DNA from: Vanessa cardui
Lineage: Eukaryota > Arthropoda > Insecta > Lepidoptera > Nymphalidae
Reading direction: 5' to 3'
NCBI RefSeq assembly: GCF_905220365.1
Contig: NC_061125.1
Span: 10,495,831-10,559,830, forward strand
DNA: 64,000 nt
Within the stretch, counting starts at the first letter, position 1; each line of letters opens with the position of its first letter. The notes below the pieces were generated by a model that searched no databases, was not told the DNA's origin, and saw nothing but the letters and a program-made list of their open reading frames with translations. Of this stretch, positions 1 through 10,137 are shown piece by piece. The translations under genes were made by a program, and so were the position numbers.

Positions 1-899
1 CGAATGCTGTTTCATCAGTGAGCGTATAAACACAGGTTCGGGATGAAACGATGAACGCTTTGTGCGAACGAAACCTTAACTTCGTGTAATGGATCTTACT
101 CGAATTGACTAATTTTGCCGTGAATACCGTAAACTGATATGTTTTATTAAGGAACTTTTAACATTTAATACTAAATTGTATTCTTTGTAATTGCACCTTA
201 TATCTGAGGTTCTGGGCTGTAAATTCCTGGTCTATTGTGATTTTGTTTTGGTAAATCTTATTAGTAACTCAAATTAGGTAATTGACAATGTAACACTTTC
301 TGATGCTATAGGATTATCATTGTTACCACAAATGTTATTCAGTTTGCTTATTACGTAACGAAGCCTTAAACTTGATAATTGATTGTCAAATATTTCCTAC
401 GGGGTTTGAGATACCTCATATATAATGTTTGTAATAGGAATGAATAAAACATTGATAAAAAAATTAGGTATGAGCTTGGTCTTTAACCTTTTTGTTTAAG
501 CGAAGAATATTATGTCTTCAGGAAAGCAATCTGACTTATACAATAGGTGTACGCACCAGTGTGTAATTGAAATGTTTGCTGGAATCATCTCGAAATATTT
601 TCAAAAAGATAGGAATCCTCTACAAAGCAAATAACACACTGCCTTTGTAACAAAAATAGTAAAGCTCAAATGTAAAAGTTCGTAAAGGAAAGAAACGATA
701 AGCCGGCAACTAAACATTTTCAGCTATACCAGTATTTACTGCCTGACTAAAAACGTTGTATAATTACACGATGCTCCGTCTTTTTCTATTAAACGATGAA
801 TAACTGATGACAAAACGAGACAATATGATACGTAACTGTTTATCCTTAACATATATGTAGTACATGACATCTTCTGTATCTGTACATTATTTCCGCTAT
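1..899. other. Unique AT-rich noncoding DNA
   Basis: No repeat, exon or RNA gene recognised. The first 120 bases are somewhat GC-richer than the rest. The short minus-strand ORF near the right end has no recognisable domain and runs into the hairpin at 900-928. Confidence 0.5.
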
Positions 900-928
900 C
901 TACTAGATGCATAATATGCATCTAGTAG
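900..928. repeat. Perfect 13-bp hairpin next to repeat F
   Basis: Arms ctactagatgcat (900-912) and atgcatctagtag (916-928) are exact reverse complements around the 3-base loop aat. A repeat F copy begins within about 20 bases. It may be a fold-back at a transposon junction; no target-site duplication was found. Confidence 0.7.
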
Positions 929-944
929 AAAGCATTTTTAATCT

Positions 945-1088
945 TTATGTCTGTTTGTTTTTTCAGGATAATCTCTGTTACGGCTCCACTAATTTTAACG
1001 GGACTTTCACTGGCAGATGGAGTAAGGACTATTTTAGACTACAACAAATTTCAAACACATAAGAAGCCACGGGCACAGCGATTAAATA
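945..1088 (+). repeat. Repeat F, copy 1
   Basis: The stretch running from gtctgtttgtt through acgggactttcactggcaga to gccacgggcacagcg recurs at 7245-7345. Both copies share the acgggactttcactggcaga core. This is a typical dispersed lepidopteran repeat, probably a decayed retroelement 3' region. The class is unknown and there is no coding capacity. Confidence 0.6.
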
Positions 1089-1092
1089 ATAT

Positions 1093-1478
1093 AATAAAAA
1101 ATTAAATTAAAAATTTCAGAAACCCCCGCCACAAAAAACATAAGCTACCTTTAAAAAGTAAAAAATAATAAAAGAAAATTAATCCTAAAGTACCTATATG
1201 TATAAGTATGTTTAATATTAAAAAAAAACTTCGCGTTGGGGGACCTCTCCTAATTAATTAGTGTCACATGCTTACCTATCTCATCTTTTATCTAACACTT
1301 ATTATTATTTTGTACAATAGCGCTCGGTCCCCCAACGCGAAGTTTTTTTTTAATATTAAACATACTTATACATATAGGTACTTTAGGATTAATTTTCTTT
1401 TATTATTTTTTACTTTTTAAAGGTAGCTTATGTTTTTTGTGGCGGGGGTTTCTGAAATTTTTAATTTAATTTTTTATT
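1093..1478. repeat. Perfect 153-bp inverted repeat, 80-bp spacer
   Basis: Left arm 1093-1245 and right arm 1326-1478 are exact reverse complements over all 153 bases, including homopolymer runs of nine A against nine T. The spacer is 1246-1325. The right arm is the start of the repeat H sequence that continues to about 1962, so the left arm looks like an inverted copy of that end. The identity implies recent origin, gene conversion or an assembly fold-back. Confidence 0.9.
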
Positions 1479-1962
1479 TTATACTTTTTAAAGGTAAACA
1501 TCCTTATAATATCTCTGATTAAGTTGTAAATACGTAGGTTCTTGTCGATTTAAAACATATAAGTTAAGATTACATTTTAAGGTCAATCTTGTTCTTTTTA
1601 TTTTTATTTTACTTACTAATTATATTTTTTGTTTCTTAATTAATTTTTTTTTTCTAATAATTTTATTTAATTACTGATGTTTTTTTGTGATGTACAAGTC
1701 CTTTCATTTGATACCCCACTTGAGCATATTTGCAGACATTCGGTTTTTCTTCCCCACTTTAACCCCCCATAACTTTTAAACGGCTAAACCGATTTTCATC
1801 AAACATGTCTAAGAACACTCGCCCGTAAAACACCTATAATACAAAAAAACTAAATTGAAATCGGTTCATTCGTTCGGGAGCTATGATGCCACAGACAGAC
1901 AGACACACAGACAGACAGACACGTCAAACTTATAACACCCCTCTTGTTGCGTCGGGGGTTAA
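1326..1962 (+). mobile_element. Repeat H, TIR-like nonautonomous element
   Basis: It starts ggtcccccaacgcgaag and ends cttgttgcgtcgggggttaa. The ends form a short imperfect terminal inverted repeat: CCCCCAACGC at the left and, on the opposite strand, CCCCCGACGC at the right. TTAA lies at 1959-1962, but there is no TTAA on the left, so a piggyBac-type origin is only a guess. The 3' part holds a (GACA)n tract at 1893-1921 and the sequence aaaccgattttcatcaaac common in lepidopteran repeats. There is no coding capacity. Confidence 0.5.
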
Positions 1963-2669
1963 AAAGAAAGTAAAACGCGCAATAATTAATGTTAAATGGA
2001 ATTAATGTCCCTAATTGTGTTAATTAACGTAATTAAGCGATGAATACTCATTATGTACGTTTATTATTTCAATATTTTTCTATGGTCTAAATTTTTGTTA
2101 ACTTTTCAAAATTCGAACGCATCAATCCATTTATCTTGATCAAGTGCCTGTACAATACACCTGCTCAAATTTAATAGTGAAAAAAATTAGTACATGCTCT
2201 CAGTCAATGCATGCGAGAATGAACTCTTCTCACTATGGATGACGTTTCATCAATCAACGTCTGGCTTGAATAAACAGTGGGACAAAGCGACGCCTCGTGA
2301 TGTAATTTTTTTAATTACATTCTCTTTTTGATCGAATTTGGATTTTTTAATGTTTAACGTAACCTTTGTTGGTTTGTGTAATTGATTTATTCTTTGTCGG
2401 TTTTAATTTTTATGGCATCTGGTATCTGGTATATGCTATGTGGATACCACTGTTACGATTAATTCCGGCTGCTTTTCACCTTCGGATATCTTGTAATAAA
2501 ATGTACAAGTTCCGATCAAATAAACTACATTTCAGATGTCAATCCAACAATTGACATAACCCATAACAACTTTGGGGAACCAGTGGATGTTTCTAACAAT
2601 GTAGGAATACTCACTGTTGCGTCGCAATATATTTACAACAATATTATGTATAATATAATCACAGTAACA
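1963..2669. other. Unique AT-rich noncoding DNA
   Basis: Low-complexity AT-rich sequence. The 62-codon plus-strand ORF at 2366-2554 has no recognisable motif and I treat it as chance. I see no repeat family here. Confidence 0.45.
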
Positions 2670-3152
2670 TTGATCACTTTGATAAAATCAGTGACAATCA
2701 TTGTATATGCACTAGGAGTAAGGATAAGCTTATAACCCCAAGTTCCCGACTCCGCAAAGTTAATAAATCTTTCTTGGGGCAAGGTATCTCTTTTTATAAC
2801 AAAATTCCGCAGACATTTTTAACTTTGCCTCTTCGTAAATTCAAATCGTTTATAAAAAATACGTTGGTAAAAAAGCCGTATTACTCGATACAAGATTTTG
2901 TAGATGATAAAAAAGCGTTGAATTAATACCTGTTGACTTCCACGCAGGATATGTTAATTTTAATAATAGTATTAACTAACATGACTTTGTATTTTTTAAA
3001 TGTTAAAAAAGAGTAACTGCTGAGTTTCTTACCGGTTTTTCTCGGTAAAATCTACTTTCCGAACCGGTGGTAGCTTCACTTAATTGTTAATTGACGATTC
3101 AAAAGTGCTTGTAAAAGCCCACTTGAAAAAAGATTATTTTGATTGATTTTAA
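2670..3152 (+). mobile_element. LINE-C 3' end with RT C-terminal remnant (copy a)
   Basis: Plus-strand codons from about 2710 to 2925 read as the C-terminus of a non-LTR reverse transcriptase. Recognisable pieces are KDKLITPSSRLRKVNKSF, GQGISFYNKIPQTF and YYSIQDFVDDKKALN followed by TAA. The 3' UTR carries tcttaccggtttttctcggt and ccgaaccggtggtagcttca and ends in a TTTTGATT-rich tail. Related tails recur at 24601, 26441, 36718, 46815 and 49303. The C-terminus and tail suggest a CR1- or Jockey-like clade. It is 5'-truncated, as is usual for LINE copies, and not functional. Clade is inference. Confidence 0.75.
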
Positions 3153-3194
3153 TTTTTTGACATAGTCATTAATACCATATGTAATTTTATATAT

Positions 3195-3340
3195 AATCAA
3201 TACGCCATCAGCCTTTGGATCAAATATGTTGCCTCCCTTGAGTCTGTTGTTACACTGACTTAGTCCCTTCCGACCGGAATGAAATAATAGTAAGTATTGC
3301 TGCTTGCCGGTAAAATATGTGATGAGTGAGAAACTTTGAA
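3195..3340 (-). mobile_element. Repeat B fragment
   Basis: The plus strand reads as the middle of repeat B in inverse orientation: a degraded gccaccaacc…gttacactgac…aagtattgctg series ending tgatgagtga. Full-length comparators are 45784-46068 and 57713-58004. It abuts a LINE-D 3' end on the opposite strand, giving a head-to-head arrangement. Confidence 0.5.
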
Positions 3341-3626
3341 GTTTCACCCGCACCACCTGGATATCCGAAAATCCACAATAGCGCGATTTCTTAGACATTT
3401 TCTGCCTCGCACAACCACTTTTGTGGAACCAGCTTTCGCCGGCAGCCAGCTTCCGAACCGATACGACATGGGAACCTTCAAGAAAAGAGCGTACTCCTTC
3501 CTTAAAGGCCGGTAACACACCTGCAATCTCCCTGGTGCTGCAGATGTCCATGAGCGGTGGTAGTAAGTGACTACATCATCAGATGAGCATCTTGCTCGTT
3601 TGCCACCTAGGTCATAAAAAAAAATA
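3340..3626 (+). mobile_element. LINE-D 3' end with ORF2 C-terminal remnant
   Basis: Plus-strand codons from about 3343 read FHPHHLDIRKST, then RHFLPRTT, then RYDMGTFKKRAYSFLKGR followed by a stop. This is the characteristic C-terminus of a lepidopteran endonuclease/reverse-transcriptase LINE. The following 3' UTR ends with a tcatcagatgagcatcttgc motif and a nine-A tail at about 3617-3625. Most of the element is missing through 5' truncation, and an in-frame TGA lies just upstream. Minus-strand ORFs over this stretch are shadows. Confidence 0.75.
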
Positions 3627-4509
3627 CCGACAAAGATGAGCCTAGGCAAAACCAAACAAGTACTGATTTTAGTAAATAATTATGTATTCTCGTTTACTGA
3701 TATATTTTCATTTGATAATTAAGATCGGAACACCAAGTATTTAAACAAGTACATTTTCTTTTATATAAAACCAAATTTGCCTCACTACTCTACCTCACAA
3801 TACTATAAACACCGCAGGTTAATCTGTGTCGCTATTCCTTATGTTTTGAATACAGAATACTCGTATATCGTTGGGATTAAGTAAATTCTGAATAAGTTTT
3901 AGTAGCAAATTCCGAAGTTGCATGTTGTTGACGTTAAGAAGAATGTACGAGTAAGCGAAGTTGGTAGTTAAGCGCGTCCGCTTAATGCGGGACGACCGCT
4001 CCAATTTCTTGCGGCGGTTGCGAACATGTGCCTCAAGTGATGAGACTTAAAGCAAATAAAAATACACACCAATAAAAAACTTATATCATCACACAGAGGT
4101 AAAAATACATAACACGTAAGTATCAAACAACATAGACAATGTTAGTGCATACAAATATTTATCTAAAACTACGAACAAAATAACATTACCAAGATTGTAT
4201 GACTTTAAGTAAATTATGTTTAATTAAGGATTCATATATTTCCTCGATTTCGGTCAACCTCTCAAATCCGTAAGACTTGCACTCTTATCTATGTATTACC
4301 CATCTATCCCAAATTGCCCTAAATTTTCCTTTTCTAGTTATGATAAGTCCCAAGAATTGGCTACAAAAATCTGACAGTAAACATTGAATCCATAATTTAT
4401 ACCAGTTTGAAGAAAATCAAGCTCTTATACGTATATTCCCTAACAGTCACATTTTTCAACGTGAACTTAGCAATGTACAATAAATATCAGATTGTATTTG
4501 ATTATAAAT
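3627..4509. other. Unique noncoding DNA with GC-richer block at 3940-4040
   Basis: Mostly AT-rich. At 3940-4040 GC rises sharply (aagcgcgtccgcttaatgcg and ttgcggcggttgcg) and holds a TTAAGCG-cgtc-CGCTTAA palindrome at 3968-3985. The minus-strand ORF there has no domain. The block could be conserved regulatory DNA; that is inference from composition only. Confidence 0.35.
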
Positions 4510-4616
4510 ACTACACCCACGGATTTTCTCGCGTTTCGCGGCTATCATCAGTAGGTAGCCAATCCTTTGGTAGTTTAACAGTGAAAGAGCAAGAGACAGA
4601 CAGACAGACATATTAA
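4510..4616 (+). repeat. Repeat G, copy 1 (GACA-tailed)
   Basis: It reads ctcgcgtttcgcggct, then gtagccaatcctttggtag, then gtgaaagagcaagagacaga with a short (GACA)n run. Related copies lie at 12794-12985, 18940-19022 and 48690-48890. This is a common lepidopteran retroelement-derived repeat with no coding capacity. Confidence 0.5.
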
Positions 4617-5129
4617 CTATCGAATTTATACTATTAATATATATGATGATCGATCTTTCAATGTCAATGATTAGATTTAAGGGCGATTATATATTTTTCA
4701 ATAAAAAAAATCGCTTAATTCTAAAAACTTGGACCTTATAGTATAACGGAACTGAAACGCCGGTCCAGGAAATTGGCCGCGTCTACTATTAAAGCCCGCC
4801 ATACGCGGTCGGGCCTTACAATTAGGCGTAAGCCCTTCCGATCGAAGATGTTGCTGATATAATACATTTTGTAGTGCTCATATCAACGCTCCTATCAATA
4901 AACGGTTTTATTGACTTTATAAACATTTGTTAAAGAATCTCTTAAATGACTGTTGAAAAAAAAATTATGTAACTTTCTGTGATATTATATAAAATATCAA
5001 TACTCATTTCAAAGGTCAAATTAACATTTCAAAACAAAAAAAATTCAAATCAAAACATGACATCCTTTTTATCATTGATCCCTAAATTAAAAACTGATTA
5101 CAATCCATATGGAAATATGTACATGTGTA
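4617..5129. other. Unique DNA with GC-rich block at 4735-4870
   Basis: The block at 4735-4870 (aacgccggtccagg, gcccgccatacgcggtcggg) is much richer in GC than its flanks and can fold through GCCCG/CGGGC. I find no long ORF, tRNA fold or repeat match. It is a candidate conserved noncoding element on composition alone. Confidence 0.3.
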
Positions 5130-5225
5130 GGCTGACTGGACAAGTGACCATCTCATGGTGAGTGGTTACCACGATAGACGTACCTATAGACTTCAGCACC
5201 GTAAATAATTCTAACTATACCTTTT
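5130..5225 (-). mobile_element. Degraded repeat B fragment
   Basis: The sequence ctgactggacaagtgaccat then ggtgagtggttaccac and atagacttcagcaccgtaa matches the 3' part of repeat B read on the minus strand. Divergence is high, so this is an old copy. Confidence 0.4.
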
Positions 5226-6530
5226 ATAGACAATGGGTCTCCCTTAGAACTAAAATGTTTTGTAAATACATTACCTCACTCATGAAAATTCAACTCTGTT
5301 TACACACCAATACTCTCTATAACGCTGTCTGCGAAGGATACTAAAGTACTTCACTCGTTGCTTATGAGAATGCACTAACCGAAATTCAACTCTGAGTTCT
5401 TTTTTTTGCCACCTTTGTTACGTAACGAATTTATTTTTCAGGCAAGGAGCAATATTTAAAAAAAATAACAATGCCCTGTAATAAAACTCACATAACATTA
5501 ATTTATGTCACTATATTAATTTACATTAATTTATGTGACTATATTAATTTACCAATCGATACATACATATATTATTTATCTGCTTATTGTATATTACTTA
5601 TATCCTTTTATTTATGCCCATCCACGAATCTGGCTTTTTTGACAAAAATGTCCTATTCATATTACACGGGTAGCCGTCATTATTTTATTTCTTATTTTGC
5701 ACAGGAAAGCATCTTGTGTTAGCATATTTATTTTAATATGATCAAATTTTATTGTATTAAAGTATTACCAGCATAAATAATTCGATTTAAATAGTTGTTA
5801 CAATTTACGTTGATTGTCAACATCCGGTTTTGACTAAACTAAATTGTTTTTTTAAATAAATCAAAACCGGATGTTTCTGCAGTCGGAGGAGGGGCGTGTA
5901 AACATTAAATACTAGGAGTAAGTAGAAATGGTCATTCTTACTTTAATCGTCGAATTGGAAGGATCGTGAACCACTTCAGGAGAGATAAAGTATTGATTGT
6001 GAGGAGACTTTTGTATTATTCCAACACTTGTATTATTTTTAAAGAGTTTATTAAATATTTTATTATAATATATATGTATGAAATACTTATTCATAATTAT
6101 AAGTATTTAATATTCAAAATTTTATCTACTAAAATAAAATATTTTTTAATGATCTTATAATTATTATACATAGGTATCGATCGGTGTTGCACAAAATTAG
6201 TAATATAAGGACATAATAAATAATAAACGCTTATTACCAAAGGTGATCATTTTATTTTAAGTTAACACTGTAGTGTATTTAAAATGATACAAATATATTA
6301 GTTTCTTGCTTTACTAATTAACACAGTGGGTGTGGCAAGAGAAAGGCGGAAAAACGCGAAGCTTTGTGTGTGGCTAATAAATTCTGAGGAAGGAAGTAAC
6401 TAAGGAAATGTCTAATGATCGAGACGAATGGAAGAAAAAACACCCAGCGTCGACCTCAAGCAAATAGGATACGGGTAAACAAATACGATTTACGAGGTAC
6501 GCGTATTTAATAATCTATACATCAACAACT
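5226..6530. other. Unique AT-rich DNA
   Basis: It contains a short imperfect duplication of acattaatttatgt(c/g)actatattaa at 5501-5551 and the 15-bp hairpin at 5819-5875. ORFs at 5471-5722 and 5912-6160 are strongly AT-biased and have no domain. No gene is supported. Confidence 0.45.
5819..5875. repeat. Perfect 15-bp inverted repeat
   Basis: Arms aacatccggttttga (5819-5833) and tcaaaaccggatgtt (5861-5875) are exact reverse complements with a 27-base loop. Each arm contains ACCGGATGT, which resembles an ETS-type site. It could be a small fold-back element or a paired binding site; neither is proven. Confidence 0.7.
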
Positions 6531-6830
6531 CAACAACAACAGCCCGTAAATTCCCACTGCTGGGCTAAAGGCCTCCTCTTCCTTTGAGGAGAAGGTTTGG
6601 AACATATTCCACCACGCTGTTCCAATGTGGGTTGGTGGAATACACACGTGGCAGAATTTCTATGAAATTTGTCACATGCAGGTTTCCTCACGATGTTTTC
6701 CTTCACCGCTGAGCACGAGATGAATTATAAAGAAAAATTAAGCACATGAATCAGCGGTGCTTGCCTGGGTTTGAACCCGCAATCATCGGTTAAGAGGCAC
6801 GCGTTCTAACCACTGGGCCATCTCGACTCT
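6531..6830 (-). mobile_element. SINE-A (Metulj-like), full length
   Basis: On the minus strand the element starts at 6830 with agagtcgagatggcccagtg. It has an A box in the tRNA-like head, a B box within gggttcaaaccc, then the body (gaaggaaaacatcgtgagg, gtggtggaatatgttccaaa, agcagtggga) and a (GTT)n tail at 6531-6540. It is about 300 bp. The 9-mer tctatacat occurs at 6514-6522 and 6828-6836 and may be the target-site duplication, overlapping the element start by a few bases. The RNA would be Pol III transcribed and mobilised by a LINE. Confidence 0.85.
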
Positions 6831-6920
6831 ATACATACATACATATAATACAATTGGTTTGTCCGTTTGTAATATTGAAATAACCGTTTTATTCTGAACT
6901 ACCGAGCCCAGCCTACTATG

Positions 6921-7216
6921 AGCCGAGATGGCCCAGTGGTTAGAATGCATGCATCTTAACCGATGATTGCGGCTTCAAACCCAGGCAAGCACCACTGAAT
7001 ATGCATGTGCTTAATTTGGTTTCTAATTTGTCTCGTGCTCGACGGTGAAGGAAAACATCATGAGGAAACCTGCATTTCATAGAAATTCTGCGACACGTGT
7101 ATTCCACCAACCCGCATTAGAACAGCGTGGTGGACTATGTTCTAAAACCTTCTCCTCAAAGGGAGAGGAGACATTAGCCCAGCAGTGTGAAATTTACAGA
7201 CGGCTGTTGTTGTTGC
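6921..7216 (+). mobile_element. SINE-A, full length, head-to-head with the previous copy
   Basis: The head agccgagatggcccagtgg is followed by the B-box region ggcttcaaaccc, the conserved gaaggaaaacatcatgagga body, gtggtggactatgttc and the tail gctgttgttgttgctct. It sits 90 bases from an inverted copy at 6531-6830, so a transcript through both could fold into a long imperfect duplex. Confidence 0.85.
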
Positions 7217-7244
7217 TCTAAACTACTAAAAATAACATTGTTTA

Positions 7245-7345
7245 CAATTTTTGTCCGTTTGTCTATTTTTTCTGGTAAATCTCTGGAACGGCTTAACTGA
7301 TTCTGACGGGACTTTCACTGGCAGATAGCTAATTTAATAAGGTGT
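7245..7345 (+). repeat. Repeat F, copy 2
   Basis: It reads gtccgtttgtctattttttc through ctggaacggcttaactg to acgggactttcactggcaga and aaggtgtaactaagactac. It matches 945-1088. No coding capacity. Confidence 0.55.
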
Positions 7346-7941
7346 AACTAAGACTACTTTCACTTTAGAATTATATATTTGTACAATTTTAAATTGAATA
7401 TTAATATTTGTAAAAAAAATCATGACATATTTGGTAAGCGAACAGCAATATTTAGTATTGCTGTGATCCGATGTGAAAGTTAAGTGTAAATAACATCTTT
7501 GTTTCAAAGGTGAGTGAGTGAGTTAGAGAGTCGCATTGACGTTACTCGCGATGGTGACCGTTTACCACAAGAAAACTACATAAAAAAATAAAGTACCTTT
7601 TTTAATCATCTTAAGGTTATCTTTTATTAATTAATTTAAGAACTAGATATTGTATTTGTAATTTATTTAAAACAATTCGAAATTAATGTCAGACAATTAC
7701 TTTGACTGCTTGTTTTATTGCGGAGCTCTAAAATGCTACTGCGAAATGAATACTTAAATTTAAATCACACTGCCAATTGTTTTGTTGAAAATTTATTGCA
7801 AGAATGAAGTCTGTCTTAAAATACATTACTCGATTTTCTTTAGGGAATGTCAAATAAGCTATTAAGGGGAATAGATTTAGAAGGTCACGTCGGTTGTGGT
7901 AGTATAAATAATTTACTCAATATTTTAGAGTATTGACAAGT
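7346..7941. other. Unique AT-rich DNA
   Basis: Nothing recognised. A (gagt)-like patch at 7508-7524 is too short to call a microsatellite. Confidence 0.45.
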
Positions 7942-8248
7942 CGAGGGGAAATGGCCCAGCGGTTAGAACGCGTGCATCTTAACCTATGATTACGGGTTCA
8001 AACCCAGACAACCACTGAATATTCATGTGCTTAATTTGTGCTTATAATTCATCTCGTTCTCGGCGGTAAAGGAAAACATCGTGAGGAAACCTTTATGTGT
8101 CAAATTTCATAGAAATTCTGCCTCATGTGTGTTCCACCAACCCACATTGGAACAGCGTGGTGGGATATGCTCCAAACCCTCTCCTTAATGGAGGAAGAGG
8201 CCGCAGCCCACCAGTGGGTAATTTTAAGGCTGTTACTTTACTTTTTTT
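7942..8248 (+). mobile_element. SINE-A, full length
   Basis: It reads cgaggggaaatggcccagcg, a B box in acgggttcaaacc, gtaaaggaaaacatcgtgag, ttggaacagcgtggtggg and a tail ggctgttactttac. The tail is (CTTTA)-type rather than (GTT)n, which suggests a separate subfamily. The 86-codon plus-strand ORF here is a SINE shadow. Confidence 0.8.
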
Positions 8249-8910
8249 TAAAAAAAAAGGTTTTTTACTTTTATTTACTTTAATTGACAAATTGATTGAA
8301 AAATGTTATAGTCGTATTTTTGATTCAAGAGTTACTATATATTTTTACTTTCGATAAAATTCAAACGGAATCTGTGATAGCTTTACAATTAATTCAATAT
8401 TGTAACATGACAAATCAAAATAGCTTTTAATGCCTTGAAAGAAACGGATTTTGATTTTTAATTAAGATTGCCATATTTTAAAGTTCAAAGTTTTTTTATC
8501 GCGATAAAAATGTCACGAAATTAAATGTAAAACATTGGCTAATCATACTTTTAAAAATGCGAAATATTTAAAAATGCTAACAAATTCTGCCTAAGCGTGC
8601 AATTTTTAATACAACCTTTTCCCAATTTGCATGATCAGCGTTCAGAGAAAGGGGTCGTTTTATTACAGCGCCATTTTAATGGCACACTGTCGTAAAATGA
8701 AGCGAGTCTAAAAGCGGCCCTCATTGCTATGTATCTGATCGAACTAACGTTGTTATGTATTCTTATATACATAAAGACATTTAAAATGTAAATTGGTGCT
8801 ATATCGTATGATGAATAAATAAATAGCACCATTGCGTTTAAATATATTGTGAATTCATTACCATCATTCTTTTCCGTGAATATATATCGTCTAAGTATTG
8901 ACTGTATCAG
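8249..8910. other. Unique DNA with GC-richer block at 8590-8740
   Basis: Within AT-rich flanks, 8590-8740 contains ttcagagaaaggggtcg, ttttaatggcac and gtcgtaaaatg. GTCGTAAAA resembles an Abd-B/caudal-type homeodomain site. No coding potential. Regulatory status is a guess. Confidence 0.3.
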
Positions 8911-8990
8911 TCCTCATAACCCAGTGGTTAGATCAAGTGAATCTTAACCGTTGATTACAGATTCAAACCTAGGCAAGAATTACTTAGTCA
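8911..8990 (+). mobile_element. SINE-A head fragment
   Basis: Only the tRNA-like head survives: cataacccagtggttaga, then cttaaccgttgattac and gattcaaacctaggcaag. The body is absent after about 8990. Confidence 0.6.
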
Positions 8991-9399
8991 TCGTGTATTA
9001 AAAATGTGTTTTTGTATTCAGAATGTTTTTTTTTCATTGCCTCTTACATCTGGTTCCATTGAAGACTCACAGACGTTCAGAAAACTTTCTTACATATTTT
9101 TACTCAACTCAATTGTAATATATAATTTTTCTATAAATAATTACACAAAATATAAAAGATATTTATACGATATTCGCAGCAACTATCTCTAAGTCGTTTA
9201 GAGCCCTCTGTAAAATCAGAAACCGTATAACTTATGTATTTGATATATGTGTCTCTTCAACAGCATTGAAATAGGAGTAAATTCAGTACAAATTGAACCC
9301 GTGACTACGTTTTGGACTTTGTACAGAGGATACAATATATACGATACTACATTATCACGATATCACCTTAAAATAACTTATATAGTGTTTGGGCCTGCA
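8991..9399. other. Unique AT-rich DNA
   Basis: The short plus-strand ORF at 9004-9192 has no domain. No repeat recognised. Confidence 0.4.
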
Positions 9400-9660
9400 G
9401 AGCCAAGCTGGCCAATGAAAAGAACGCGTGTTTCTAAGACGATGCTTGCAGCTTCAGTGTTTATAAGTCATCCTGTACTCGGTGGTGAAGGAGAACATCG
9501 TGATGAAAGATGCATGTTTCTCATATTGTTGAAATTCTACCACGTGTACACCAACCCGCATTGAATCAGAGTCTGGGATTCATTTACAAAATTATCTTCT
9601 CAAAAGGAATACAGGTCTTAACTCATCAATTGGGAACAGGCATATCCTATGTGTTAAGCA
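9400..9660 (+). mobile_element. Old, degraded SINE-A
   Basis: Successive SINE-A landmarks can be followed in order: agaacgcgtgtttctaa, ctcggtggtgaaggagaaca, tcgtgatgaaagatgcatg, attctaccacgtg and accaacccgcattg. Many substitutions indicate an old insertion. The 105-codon ORF overlapping it is a shadow. Confidence 0.6.
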
Positions 9661-10056
9661 CTTAATGTCGTTCGTATTCCTGATAGCGATTATGCAATAC
9701 CTCATAATGGTCGGTACAGTAGTTGACGTGAAAGCGTAACAAACAGACAGACTCAGTTTTGGATGTAATAATATTAGATAGGATTACTATAAAACGTTAA
9801 TGTAATGAAACACTTTATTTGTCTTGCAATTAATAATACATTGTTTGTTAATGCTCCATTTAACTATTGCTTTAATTAAAATTTTACATTAGATAAATAT
9901 TCGTAGATTATAATATAATGTATGTTATTATAATTATTATTATAATTATAAGACGTATGTAATAAATAATAAATGTATCAACAATTTTAAGCGTTTATTA
10001 TAACAGGGCGACGTATTTAATTTTATTTTAGACTGACGACTTTCATTTTCTATTCG
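9661..10056. other. AT-rich DNA with TTATAATTA palindromes
   Basis: A strongly AT-rich stretch, 9905-9960, is nearly self-complementary (ttataattattattataatt). No gene. Confidence 0.4.
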
Positions 10057-10137
10057 TACTACCTTCTCTTTAAAGGGTGAAGAGGCCTTAGCCCAGAAGT
10101 GGGAAATTTACAAGCTGTTATTGTTGTTGATGTTGTA
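10057..10137 (+). mobile_element. SINE-A 3' tail fragment
   Basis: It reads ctaccttctctttaaagggt, then gaagaggccttagcccagaa, gtgggaaatttac and a (GTT)n tail. Only the last 80 bases of the SINE remain. Confidence 0.65.

Noticed and set aside
3099..3655. Overlapping 150- and 103-codon minus-strand ORFs
   Set aside because: They are antisense shadows of the LINE-D ORF2 remnant and the adjoining LINE-C and repeat B sequences.
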